DNA from: Xiphydria camelus
Lineage: Eukaryota > Arthropoda > Insecta > Hymenoptera > Xiphydriidae
Direction: 5' to 3'
Length of the DNA: 64,000 bases
NCBI GenBank assembly: GCA_963678675.1
Contig: OY783199.1
Coordinates: 25,913,546-25,977,545 of the forward strand
The notes beneath the pieces are model-generated. The model made no database searches. It was not told the DNA's origin and saw nothing but the letters and a program-made list of their open reading frames with translations. Of this stretch, positions 37,072 to 49,109 are shown in pieces (within the stretch, counting starts at the first letter, position 1; the number at the start of each line of letters is the position of its first letter). A program made the position numbers and the translations under genes.

Positions 37072-38768
37072 TACACAGCTATATACTTAACCGTAATATC
37101 GCTCCTATGGAGCACCACACAGGCGCCTGTACGTACCGTACGCATATTCATAATTGCGAGCACTCCTCCGAGTGGATCTCCCGCGGAGCATCTATCACGT
37201 CTCCTTTCGCATCGCCCGAGTTGCTTCGAATGAATATTAAACGAACCGCGCATTATACCCCCCACCCGCCCGTCCGCGCGATCGCCCCACGATTTAAAGG
37301 AATTATCATCGCGGGCGTGTGTAACCCCGCGCGGCCTTGAATGCAGGCCGACGCGCTCCTCGGGCATCGTGAAATCGGGTCACGCACTTTCTTCCCCGAC
37401 AATCTGAATTCAGGATGCGCGAGTACGCGCGTGCCGTGCGTAATCCGTGTATCGGCGTTATCAGAAGAGTTTATCTCGGACGCCGCGGGGAAAAAAAACG
37501 TGTATACGCATCTTTCTTGATACCGCGTATGAAATTAAAAATATCAAGGTACACGATGTAGCTATCGAGAGCGCAGTACAACTCGCACGGTTACGTCGAC
37601 GTTGTTCAATAATAATTTGTCCCGCTTCCTGAAATTCTCGTCTCATCGCGTGACTCCGAAACGCTTAAATATACGAATGGATCGATGGCAAAGGTGATGT
37701 GGTCCCGGAAAAGGTCGTTCGGATTTATCAATAGAATTATCGCGACCGGTGCTACAAACGAGAGAGCTTCGATTTGCTTCGAACGACTAATCGCGGGATG
37801 ATTATGGGCAAATAAACGTGGCAAATATTTAAACGCGACCTGCTCCCAATCTAATACCCACTCGAACGTCCGACGGATATTAAACGTTCCGTCACGTTTC
37901 TTATTTAAATTCTTATACGTTAAATTATAGGCATTAATTTCTTAAATTAATTATTATTTGATAATTATTTATACCAATGATTAATCCAACACACGATTAC
38001 GAATACCTACGTTTAAACATTAATTTATTAAATGAATGATTATTAGATAATTATTTACACTGATATTCATGGCTTTTATCTATCTGCGAATGAATGTTTA
38101 CCCCTCGAATAAGAGACATCCAAAAGCTACTCTTCATTCTTACAAAAAATTCCCTTCCGCGCTCCAATTTCGTTCCTTCGCAATATCTTCCCTCCCGCGC
38201 GCAGCGACAATGCAACCGGCTGCAGCAACGCGCTTCCCGCATCCCGTCCCATATATCCGCCGGTCGATCCTCGCGCGCGATTATCGCGATAATCGCTACC
38301 GGGCGCGCGCGCGCGCGCGCTGCAGCAGAAGCGGAAGTCGGCTCGCGCGCGAGGGCGGCGGAAATGGCGCGCGAAACAGAGCGAGCTGCGTAACCGGTCC
38401 AACGGCCGGCCGAGCGAACTGCTGTATGCGGAACGATTATTATCATTAGAGGTGCTGTTAGCCGATTAAGGGGCAACATCTTCCACGATTAAATGAAACA
38501 TAATTGCGCGCCACCGCGCCCGCAGTTATAAACGCGCCTGCGACGACTCGCCCCGAGCAACTGGACGCGCGGGTGCGAATGGTATCGATTCCGCGTCAGA
38601 TTTCTCGATCGTCAGCCGCCGTCTCCGCAGTCAGGTGGGGCGCAGTACCTAGCGGTATAGCGCGCGAAGAGCAGACGCGATCGTTCGTCGTTATCGTCGC
38701 GTGTTTATCGTTATACGCGGCGACAATGTCGTCCGACTGCTACTCTACGTCGATAACCGAGCAGGTTA
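37072..38768. other. Non-coding stretch, no gene recognised
   Basis: Open frames overlap on both strands without recognisable features. It holds an AT-rich duplication (listed separately) and a short (GC)n run near 38305-38322 next to a region of high CpG density. Confidence 0.35.
37932..38064. repeat. AT-rich direct duplication, 86-bp period
   Basis: Two copies beginning CATTAATTT at 37932 and 38018 share an AATTATTTA-containing segment of about 48 bp with several substitutions. The block is much richer in A+T than its surroundings. Confidence 0.65.
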
Positions 38769-38961
38769 CACTGAGAAAAAATAAAGATTAAAAATTATTC
38801 CGTGGAAGGATAATCTGAGTACGAAAGGTAAAACAGATGAAAAATTATCCTTCCAGGGTTTAAAATTTAACCTTCTTTAAGATAATTTTTCATCTATTTT
38901 ACCGTTCGTACTCAGATTATCCTTGTAACGGAATAATTTTTAATCTTTTTCCTTCTCAGTG
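38769..38961. mobile_element. Palindromic MITE, CACTGAGAAAA family, copy 2
   Basis: 193 bp, ends CACTGAGAAAAAATAAAG and CTTTTTCCTTCTCAGTG, flanked by TA on both sides. The internal arms match copy 1 closely (AAGGATAATCTGAGTACG and reverse complement), including the off-centre GGGTTTAAAATTTAACC segment. Confidence 0.92.
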
Positions 38962-40086
38962 TATTCGGGCGAATGAATCGCATTCGTTGCGGCGCTCCAT
39001 TTATCGCGTTAACCGTAATGTAACGCGCGGATGACGAGCCCGACGGACGATTGCGATACACTCGTGCGGACTGCACTTTGCAATCGCGAACACGTAGCGT
39101 CTAAACGCGAATATCTGTGCATCGGTTTTAGCTTTTCTTATTTTCCCGCTGCGCGGCTTTCCGGCGCTTCGGTGTTCCCATCGAGTGACTCAGAACGACA
39201 TCAAGCAGTCGACTCGTCTCTGCGCGAGGCGAAATCAACTTTTCACGCGCCGTTAAAAGTGGAGAGGCGTTCCCCAACGCGCGCGTGCTTCGCACTTCAA
39301 CGATAGAGTATTTTAGGCGCGAAGGACGCAATGTTTGGAGGACGTTTCGGTGCATCGCCTCCTGCATTGCATGCGGGATGTGATGCGTTTTGTCAATAGC
39401 CTGAAAATCGAGCCGATCGTTTGAGAGAGACGGGAATACCCGCTTCCCATTTGTATGCATCCGAGGAAAAAAAACGGTTCTACCGGTCGCAACATCAACG
39501 TCGCAGCGTTTTCAGGTCATTTACGCGGGCGGTTTGAAAAAGCAAACACCGGAATTATCGTCATTACCGTCGCGCTTGCGGTTGATAGTGCGACGTCTGC
39601 GGTCGCGGACGCTGCGATATTTCCACGGCGAGATGATCGAGATCGGACAAACCGCATCACTCTTTTTTTTATATCGTCCGACGGGCAATAACAAAAAAAA
39701 ATGCATCCGTCAGTTTTCACGCGATCGACCACGCTTCGGCGATTTTGAATAAAGGCGCTTTGCGAATAAAAATGCTATCCAAAAATACAGCGTCTTCCGT
39801 GAGCGAGAAAGGCGGTGAAAGAACGAGAGAATCGCGACGTTCGAAGAGGAGCGATAGACGGCCGAATGTAAAAAGACGGAAGATCGTGGAGCGGCGGTCG
39901 TGCGAAACGATCATTCGATCTCCCTTCGCGAGAGCACCGGTGAAACCTGCGCGAACGATCGTTAGTTTCGAAGCGACCCGCGGTTCCGAACGATAGAGAA
40001 AAAGCGAAATAGGAAGGGGAGGGAGCGAGATATCTTCCCGGAGGCACGTTCCGAGCGCATTCGTCGCTTCCTCCGCGCTTTGAATA
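38962..40086. other. Spacer between two MITE copies, no gene seen
   Basis: About 1.1 kb of CpG-rich sequence with short open frames on both strands and no recognisable domain or RNA structure. Confidence 0.35.
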
Positions 40087-40280
40087 CACTGAGAAAAAAA
40101 AAAGATTAAAAATTATTCTGTTAGAAGGATAATCGGAGTACGAAAGGTAAAATAGATCAAAAATTATCCTAAGGAAGGTTACATTTTATACCCTGGAAGG
40201 ATAAGTTTTTATCTCTTTTGCCTTTCGTACTCAGATTATCCTTCTAACAGGATAATTTTTAATCTTTTTTTTTCTCAGTG
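40087..40280. mobile_element. Palindromic MITE, CACTGAGAAAA family, copy 3
   Basis: 194 bp, ends CACTGAGAAAAAAAAAAG and CTTTTTTTTTCTCAGTG. The left flank is TA; the right flank reads AT, so one side of the target duplication has changed. Compared with copies 1 and 2 the centre is inverted or exchanged (AAGGTTACATTTTATACCC), as happens when a stem-loop recombines with itself. Confidence 0.9.
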
Positions 40281-40914
40281 ATGTATACACACTTGCGGCT
40301 CAGCGTGGCGAGATCTCGTTATCGCGTGTGACGTCGCGCGAACGCCGATTTGTCGCGAAAAGTATGATCCGTTTGACCGACCGAGCGACGGGTGTGCGAG
40401 CGATCGAGAAAAAAATCAATCGGCCGAGGCCAACGATCCGCACCGTGGGTCGCTTCGATCGAATTCTATTTCAACGCCGGCGCGACCCGTTACACGCCAA
40501 TTAAACGTATCGTTACACAATGACCGCGCAATCTTTATTTTGAAATAACCGGACCGCTCCATAATGCCGTACAATAATTGCGGTTCGTCGTGCCGCGGCG
40601 CGGCAATTGTATCGATAAAGCCTGTCTCGATAAGATTTTGCCGGGAGGAGAGGGGGGGAGTGCTCGCGGGGGAAAAGAAATAATAATCGGTCCGTCATGT
40701 AACAGCGCTTCGCCGATCGATCAGAACACACGTATACAAGGTGGTACACACTTTATATAATACATCGCAGAGTATATGGATTTACTCCGAAGTATAAAAT
40801 GTATCGCACTGTATGTATCCTCAATTTTGTAAATTTCTCTTCCCTCGATCAGCACGGTAGGTCACAGCTAAATTATACACCGACTAAGATCCATCCCAAT
40901 CTCTCCGAAGCATG
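40281..40914. other. Non-coding spacer
   Basis: No gene, RNA or repeat recognised beyond a short G-rich run near 40642-40670. Confidence 0.35.
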
Positions 40915-41527
40915 CACAGAGAAAAAGAATTGGTAGGATCTACTAAAAATCACTTTTTTCGTATTAATTCAATATTTCTTCCTCTCGATCGCACACTATT
41001 TCACACGATGGTAAGGAAGAGACATCTAATTGATGTATTAACAAATGTAATATTGGTGTGAATAAAAGAATTACTCGCGACCCCGCAAGTAATTTTCAGT
41101 ACCTAGGTCCAATTAACCCTTACTCTCTTGCCACACTTCTATAGAATCACGTACTTGCCACACTGGGGTTGATTTACACCCCAGCGAGAAAAATTCTTAT
41201 AACAAACAAATTATGGCATATTTGTACCTGAAAATTTTATCAGCTCTCCTTAAGAGCGTACTTTAAAAGACCGTGTAACTTGTATAGCCAGAACTTAAAA
41301 TTAAGTATGCGAAAAAAATAAAATATAAAAGTTACACGGTCTTTTAAAGTACGCCCTTAAGAAGAGCTGATAACATTTTCAAGTACAAATATGCAATAAT
41401 TTACTTGTTATAACAATTCTTCTCGCTGGGGTGTAAATCAACCCCAATGTGGCACAAGTACGAATTTTACCATGGGGTTGTTTCGAATCCCAGTGTGGCA
41501 AGTAAGGGTTAATTCTTTTTCTCCGTG
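40915..41527. mobile_element. Element with CAC(A/G)GAGAAAAAGAATT ends, carrying a nested insertion
   Basis: The left end CACAGAGAAAAAGAATT is matched by the right end AATTCTTTTTCTCCGTG. These termini resemble those of the CACTGAGAAAA family. A TTAA-flanked element (41117-41508) is inserted close to the right end; without it this element would be about 217 bp. Both flanks read TG instead of TA. Confidence 0.65.
41117..41508. mobile_element. piggyBac-like MITE 1, TTAA target site
   Basis: A 392-bp palindromic element with ends CCCTTACT and AGTAAGGG, flanked by TTAA on both sides (41113-41116, 41509-41512). TTAA plus CCCT...AGGG is the signature of piggyBac transposons. The arms are long and well matched (CTGGGGTGTAAATCAACCCC, GACCGTGTAACTT). 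No transposase frame is present. Confidence 0.88.
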
Positions 41528-42540
41528 TGACATCAACCGGCACTAGAGACACGCTGCAAGTGCGTATCCCTCGAAACTCGCGAACTATAGGTAGCTGCAC
41601 AGTTCCCAGCATCCGTAGCAAGAGATTTAGCCCGCGAGAGCCGACGAGTCGTGCGCACGCGCGCGCGCGCTCGGATAGATAGCCACGGGGAGATATCACG
41701 GGATCGCGCGTTAATTAGCGATGTAAATCGGTAATGGCACGACTCGATACGCCTTTCTTCGCCTTCTGTACGAGAGGGAGGGAGGAACGGGGGGGGGGGG
41801 GCAGGGGGATTAGATAAGTCCGCATCGCGCCGTTGACATCGTAAAGCCTTTCGCACACCGCTTACAAAAGCGACTCGCGAGTTTGCACACGCGTCATATG
41901 TGCGCCGCTTGTATAAAGCGCCGACGAGTGGCGAACCAAGGTACGCGGCGGACAGAGCACGCGCGCTCGTAGTGGTTACATAACGGGCTATTTACAATCA
42001 TTGGCCAGGCACGACGGCATATAACAGGAGTATGACCATCCAGGCTTACCTACTGTTATCTGTTAACCGAGTCTCGACACAGAGCCCGGGGCTACGAATA
42101 CTATACGCCCGGAGGAGACGAGATTTTGATAGGCATTCGATGTGACCGCCGAGGAGCCGGCTACCGCGTGAAAGGTGCAGCGCGCGACGGGCTTCTGATT
42201 TATCGGCGTCCCACGGGTTCCTTAAACTGCTGAATTTACAAGAGGTTTCTTGTTTTCGCGTCGAGTTTTTAGGAGGACGCTTCCGTTTAATCGGACGGAC
42301 TGACCTGGAGATTGCTCCGTGCGAGTGTAATCAATAACAGCATCTCTGGGAAATATTTCAAAATAACGGAGAGGCGGCAAATGCGAGAAGACGATATCGC
42401 CGAATATCGGTTAACTCCGATTTCGAAAGAGTTGGACTCGTATTTCTTTAAATTTACGAAATTAAATTAATTTATCGTTATAAAGGATACACATTGATCC
42501 GCTCAATTTCAATCCTCCGAAGCTGTCCCGTATTTTTTAA

Positions 42541-42929
42541 CCCTCGCCTTACCGAAACCGGGTCAGTCAGGACCCGAAACATAAATTTTCAAGGATATTT
42601 CTTGGCTCTGTCACTTTTTTTCAGTAATCTTCCGTGAGTTCCCGTGATTTGCAATAAGAATGATGGCTTTAAAATGGATTTTTCAAAAACAATTATTTTC
42701 TGAAATACGTTTATAACATTTATTTATATTATTTTAGTTACTTTATTGTTGTCCTTTCGCAATAAAATATTAAGCATGATATTTTGAAAACTTATTTAAT
42801 TATGATTGCCATGACACGCTATTGAATATTATCGAAAAGAAACGTGTTTGTGTCTTTCAGTCAGTTCAGGGACAGAATTGACCCGGTTTTGGGATCCTAA
42901 GTTTTACAATTATTTTGGTACGGCGAGGG
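42541..42929. mobile_element. piggyBac-like MITE 2, TTAA target site
   Basis: 389 bp, ends CCCTCGCCTTACC and GGTACGGCGAGGG, flanked by TTAA (42537-42540, 42930-42933). A second inverted motif, ACCGGGTCA / TGACCCGGT, lies just inside each end. The interior differs from MITE 1, so it is another family using the same type of transposase. Confidence 0.88.
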
Positions 42930-42933
42930 TTAA

Positions 42934-44849
42934 TAAACTTGAAACCTCTAATCGTAAGACAAAGCAGACCGTTCGATCGCGGCCGATCGCGCGCGATTAT
43001 CTCGAACGAAAGGATATCGCGCAACGTCGGAGCATCCAGACCTGCGGTCGAGCCGCGATCACCCACCCACGACGCGACGGTCGCTCATCGTCAGGGAAGA
43101 ATTGGGGAAGAGGCGCGCGCGCGTTTGTTGCCGTTTTAGCGGATGGCCTCCGCTTCGGACACGCTTTCTGCGCGCAGGAAACCGAGCCTTTATCTCGTTC
43201 GCGTTTGAATCTGTTTAAAGCCGTGGGCGAGCGAGGGCGATCGTATTCGAGTTCTCGTATGTCCGCTCGAATTTAGACGCGTCCGGGGGACGTCGCTTTC
43301 AATCGGAACCGATCGCGTCCGCCTCGCGGAATGAACACCATTGAATCAGGTTCCAGTAGAGTCGCGAAAAAAATCTGTTTATCAGTACAGCTATGCTGAA
43401 TGATATCAAAACTCGTCGAAAATACATTGGTTGCACCGAGCGAGCACGTTTCTAAGACTTTTAATTCATCGATTCGGTGCGACTGTCGCAGAATGAAACT
43501 CAGTGCGCCGTAAATCGATTCGAACATCCAGTCCCGAAGCAGGTAATAATAATGCAAATTAAAGGGGGCCAAATAACGGGGATAATATGTATAACGTGAG
43601 ACTTCATATTTCACGCGGTAAATGGGCAACGCCGCGACTGTCGAAAAAGCAATAACCACGAAACCCCGAAATATCGTACGATAAATTGTAATGCGTATCG
43701 CGTATGGTAAACCATATCGCCGTGCTATTATGAGACGAGGTATTATACCATTCGGAAGCACGGTTACCGAACGTCCACGTCATCGATCAGGAATCAACAT
43801 TAACACGCCCACCCATTAGAAGCGGTGCCCGATAAAAACTGATAGTTTAATTACCGGAGAAAAAAAAAATACGAAATCCTTGCGTCGAAAAATAATTGTT
43901 TTGGGTGGGGCTGTGCTCCGGACGTTGTTTCATACGTCTCCTGCATGTATATAGATACACGCGAGCGCACGATAGTAAGTAGACGCGTGTAGGTGCACTC
44001 TGGGAGACGCGCCGCAGGGGCGAACCGGGCGATAGCTCTTGTCGAGCGGTCGCTACCCGCAGGCGAGGCCGGTTTGACACTCGACTTTATGCGATTATGC
44101 TATTCAGAAATAGGATTTTCCCATAACTCCGACCCAGTCCACCGCGCAGGCTCGCTGCTCGCGCCGGGGCGGACTTTATCGCCTCCGCCTGAGGATCCGA
44201 TATCAATTGATCCGCGACCTACCCTACCCGGTTTCGAGATGAGCTCCGGCCGCGCGCCCCGCAACTGCCGCCCATCCCTAAATACGTATAATACGCGAGC
44301 GCGTGTAACATCTCGAGCGCAATACCTGCAACTCGAATAAAGGTGCGCTGGGTATTGTTCGACGTCTATGGGGGATCGTTCGATAACGAAATTCTCGCTG
44401 GCTCGATACATGTAGCGCATGCAGTCGTTGTTGAGGCGCATATTTTATGGTGAAATTTACGGTAATATTAAATCGTTTAAATTACGGGAATGATTGACGC
44501 CTGCTCCTTCTATTTGCTCCAATTTTTCGACGCAACGAATTGACGCGCATCGAGCGCTCATAAATGTATTAACGAAATTATCAGAATGTTTCGGAAAATC
44601 TATCGCAGTCGCAATATGTGGTACGAGATTTGATTCACGGACGTCTAACGGCGTAACGCCTATATTGCGGGCTTGAGATTACGCGCGATGAGCTCAATTA
44701 CCGCGGTAGATCTCTAAATATGTATATGTGTGCGCGCGCGTTTAATATCGCGCTCGGATAACTGCAACGTTTACAGACCGTTGGATAAATGGATTCTCGC
44801 CGGTTCGATAGCAATTTACGATACCGCGTAACTGTAACGCAGAGACTAG
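42934..44849. other. Non-coding stretch, no gene recognised
   Basis: Open frames up to 162 codons (43273-43761 minus) lack recognisable features. No RNA gene or repeat stands out. Confidence 0.35.
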
Positions 44850-45037
44850 AGGTTTCGAGAGAAAGAGAGCGAGAGAGAGAGAGAGAGAGAAAAAGAAGAA
44901 GAAGCATTTGTTGTGCTCTGGGGCAAGCCCTTTAAGAGCAAACAAAAAAAGATACAAGAAGAATTAAGATTAAAAAGCAGAAAAACGCAAATAAGTAAGT
45001 AAACAATCAAAGCAAATAACTAAGTAAGTAAGTGAGT

Positions 45038-45076
<39 letters not shown>
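44850..45076 (-). mobile_element. Putative retrotransposon 3' tail, copy B, with GA microsatellites
   Basis: On the minus strand: repeated TTACTTATTT-like motifs, then GGGCTTGCCCCAGAGCACAA, CAAATGCTTCTTCTTC and a (TC)n tail. It closely matches copy A (28165-28455). A (GA)n run of nearly 40 bp at about 45039-45076 borders the other side. Confidence 0.55.
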
Positions 45077-45079
<3 letters not shown>

Positions 45080-48000
45080 TATGAGCTCAGGTAACACGGA
45101 TCGCTTAATATGCATAATAGGTTTGTCGATATGGATAATTGAAGTTTACGTAAAATATTCACGGTATTACAAGAAAATTATAGATACAAGCAGAAAACCC
45201 CGTCGCCTTTTAATGAGGATAATTCGCGAGTTTTTGAAATGAGCTCAATTACGTATCTCATTTTTTCACAAACGCATTATTGGTATCGCGTGCAGACAGT
45301 TGCAGCAAACCGCACAGACACCCGCAATACCGTAGCATGCGTATACAGATCTTCGAGATAAAAGAAATTCTCGCCGGGGCTCGATACCAGGTCGAGAGGC
45401 TGTCTAACTGTAACGCAGACTCGCAAGGAAGCCGCGCGTCAAGCGCGTCGGATGACAGCTGCACGCACGACTTCCGGTTGCACGGGAAAGGCTGCGCAAG
45501 CGTAAGAACGATTCCCGCGGGAATTTCCTTCGCGGAAACGATCGGAATCACCGGTCGATACCTACGGCTTTTATCGGTAGGCGCAATCACGACGAATGAG
45601 TCACGGCGAAGGTGTCTCAATCTGGAGATAACAACTATTGCAAACTATGCAGAAACAAATATATATACATAAGCAATCGCGTTCGTTAATCGCGGCTCCG
45701 CGAAACGAATCGTTTCGATAGAATCGCTTTTCCCCATTTTCGCAAAGCCAAGGATTCACTTTGATTTAGGTGGTAAATTTCCTTGAACGACTTTAACGGT
45801 TTCACAATTTTAATTCGAGAAAACGCTGCTTGGAAGACATATCGTCGTTCCCCTCTTCTCGTCGTACAATCCTTCCTTCCGTTACGAAAACTCATCGATG
45901 TCCGGTAAATTCGAAAAGGCTATTCCATAGCGTGTATGACTTACTTTCGAATTCAGCATTGATCGTAAGTGCAACTCGAGTGCGAAACCTTCGAGAGGAA
46001 TCGCCCTTTAATAGTACATGAACATACATAAATATGTATCCACATCAGAGTGTATCATCCATACGAATACACAAATCCATGTATAATGAAAATATACGTA
46101 GAATCACCCCCGAAACATTTCACCTCACGTCAAAAGCGACTCTCGTCGAAAGCACATCGAAAAACTCATCAGAGCGAAGAAAAGTCGTTTCCCTCGACTT
46201 TTCGATGCGTATTGCAAAATGTTTTCCCATGAAAGCGTCATGGAAAAAAGAGACACCGATCACTTTTCCGACGAAATATTTGTTTCTCCGATTCAACTGT
46301 GCATTATACGCGAGTAGGTCGAACACACGTGTGTCGAGCCCGATTGTCACGCGTGCTCCGCGCCCGATTTAGGTCCTTGCCGCGTAGCCCGTCGACTGCT
46401 GGACCGCGGCGGCGACTGACTGGCGACGGCAAGCGGTCAGCGTGAGGCCCATGGTCCCCATGGGCCTGTGGGCCCCGCGAGTCCCGGTGAGAGGAAAAGA
46501 ACGCAAGGAGCGGCGGTGGGGGATCTCTCTCGAGGCGAGGAGAGATAAGGCGACTCCTGCGCGCCTCTCCAGGGAGGGAAGAGGAACGCCGAGAACAAAT
46601 GCCGAGAGTAGGTACAGACCAAGGTACAGACTGCATGCAAACGGAAGGATGAGAGGGTGGTGGGAGGAGTGCGGCGAAGGAGGGAGGAATGTCGTGCACA
46701 CACGGGGCGGAAGTATTAACTCGGATGGGGAGGGGGCCGCAGCTCAGCGTCTCGGCGTTCTGGACCGTGAGTCAGGCTCCGGAATGAAAAATACAGCCGG
46801 GTTGGAATTCTTTGAAATGGTTGATCTTAAACGGATTATTCGGCCGAGAAATGCGTAGGTAAACCGAGTAGAGAAAAGGACGCAGAAGATGCCAGATTAC
46901 ACGAGCCCTGCTCCGAAAAGGAGAGCGCGCAGCCTCCGGATCAATAACGCAGGTGTTGACAAATCTTTGACGCGACGTCCCGACTGAAGCTGACGTAAAA
47001 TCTGATTCGAACGATCGTGCGTAACACCTGCGGACGGAACGACATTTCCGATGCAATTGCTACACGCGGTAGGCTTGATCGATTCGCCAACAGAAAACGA
47101 TCGACAGCTCGGACGGGAACAATTTAATATGCTAATTGGACGTTTTAGTTGTCACCGCGGGCTAATGTCGAACAAATCGTCCGATCTTTCATGATCGGTG
47201 CCAATCAGCCGGTCGCTCGGACGATCGACCGCTCCGCGGTTAACCGTAACGGTAATCCGGGCCCATTAAGTGGCCATTAGCGGGGTAAACAACTTCTGGA
47301 TCGGGAGGAGAACCTCTCTCTCTCTCACGACGAAATATATTTCCGTGTTCGACACGAGCTCGCTTGCTCGCATTATTGTATGCGACTCGTGTGCGGTCGC
47401 CTATTTCGTAAAATGCCGTACTTTAATAACCCGGTGTTTTTCGGTGGTGCTGCTAAATGTGGTCGAAAACAACCGGCATACGCGTTCGAGTTGAGATATA
47501 ATTATCGACTTCTCAATGGAGCATCTCGGTAAGTTTCGTCCGGTTTAGATATCGGTTATTACTTCGAAACGATCACGTGGCGAACGGCGGTACCTGTAAT
47601 ATTATTTGTGTACGCGCATCAGGTGTCCCAGAATTCATATCGGAGTAAAATGGGGTTATTTTCGATTACAGGGGCGATTGCGCGTCAATCTCAACAGCTC
47701 TGACGCGTCAACTTTCTTAAGAAGGAAAAATCAGTGACGGCTCTCGGCTACCGTGTTTTTCCACGATAGCTCACAGCCAACTCGAGTCGCCCGCTATCGG
47801 CGACTCTCCCCTGCACGCCGGTGCACCTGATAAAATTCCGTGTCTCTCGGAGCGCGCCCGCTACGTTATACGCACGGATGATTAATGAGTATCCATCTCC
47901 ACGGGGCTACGTGCCCGCGCGAGTGTGTATACACGAGGAGAAATAAAAACAAATACATAAATAGGTACCGCTAGATCGTAGTGCTATTTCGCGCGATCCA

Positions 48001-49109
48001 CGGTCGATAACACGTATTACACGGGTGTCTACGCGTCTCGTCCATGTCCTTCGGCTAATATTCACGGCCGGATGCATTTGCATTGCAAATTTCGAAAGCG
48101 GGCATACACGAATATATAGATAGAAGCGCCGTCGATGACCAATACGTGGACAATGACGACAGTGGGTCGGCGCACCGTGTTTGAGAATTTCAGACTCCGT
48201 TAGCATGCGACTCGACCTTCGTCATTGTCGGCCGGAAAAACCGGTTATCGTTTGTACGATAATCGTGATGAATATAAAAGACAAGATGCGGAGAAATAAG
48301 AGTAGAGAGACGAGAGAAAAATTCATTCTCGTGGAAAATTTTCTTCGCGTGAATCGTCACGCAGCGACAGCCTGCCTGCGTCCTTCTCGCATTACGCAAG
48401 AAGTAGGAAATGGGTCAATTATGCGAGCTCTAACTGGAGTTAGGAAACTGGAGATTCCAACGACGTTGATCAACGTCTTAAGTAAGTCTCATACCTCCGC
48501 TTTGATGTGTGAATAAATACACATAGGCGGACCTCACGCGTTTCGTTTGAAGCAAAATATAATATTCGCACTCGCGTGGGTGTAACCGCTCAGCACATTT
48601 TGAGTGATTGACTCCCTAATTTGCATATCTAACAACCACTGAAGGAAGAGGAGGAGAAAGCTCATTTTATCACGTACAAGATCTTGTCCAAATATTCTTG
48701 CAAAATTTTTGAACGGGCTCTCGGTCATTTTAAAATTCACCTCGAAAGCAATTTCTTTCTCGGGCTTCGTTTTATAATAAGGACCCCATACCAGGCGTGA
48801 AATTCTCAGGCGTAAGCCCGCATCCTCTTATCGTGACTGATGAACGATACCGCTTGAATTTCCACTCGGACGAGCACGCTGCAGCACAGTGTAACGATAA
48901 AGCGATAAGTTACGCGAGGATTCCTTAATTAGTCTTCATCTGGACTACTTCTTAATTGGTCCTCTTATTATATCGGAGGATCGGAATAATAGTATTCGAA
49001 CGTTCTTTTTTATCTATTGATCGTATCGGCCCTATAACCCTCGTCGTGGCTACACTGATAAAAAATATAGTTCAATCAAACGAGTGTCGTCAGTTGAGCC
49101 TTGATATTT
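45077..49109. other. Gene-poor stretch, no gene recognised
   Basis: No supported coding exon. A perfect 9-bp inverted repeat GGCCCATGG/CCATGGGCC with a 3-base spacer lies at 46446-46466. Open frames on both strands around 46.3-46.9 kb begin at ATGs inside it, but no family is recognisable. Confidence 0.35.

Noticed and set aside
41482..41500. tRNA B-box-like GTTTCGAATCC
   Set aside because: It lies in the arm of a piggyBac-like MITE and no A box or cloverleaf surrounds it.
46304..46858. Overlapping frames on both strands around the GGCCCATGG palindrome
   Set aside because: Short, no recognisable protein, and no consistent splice donor on either strand apart from a possible GTGAGA on the plus strand.
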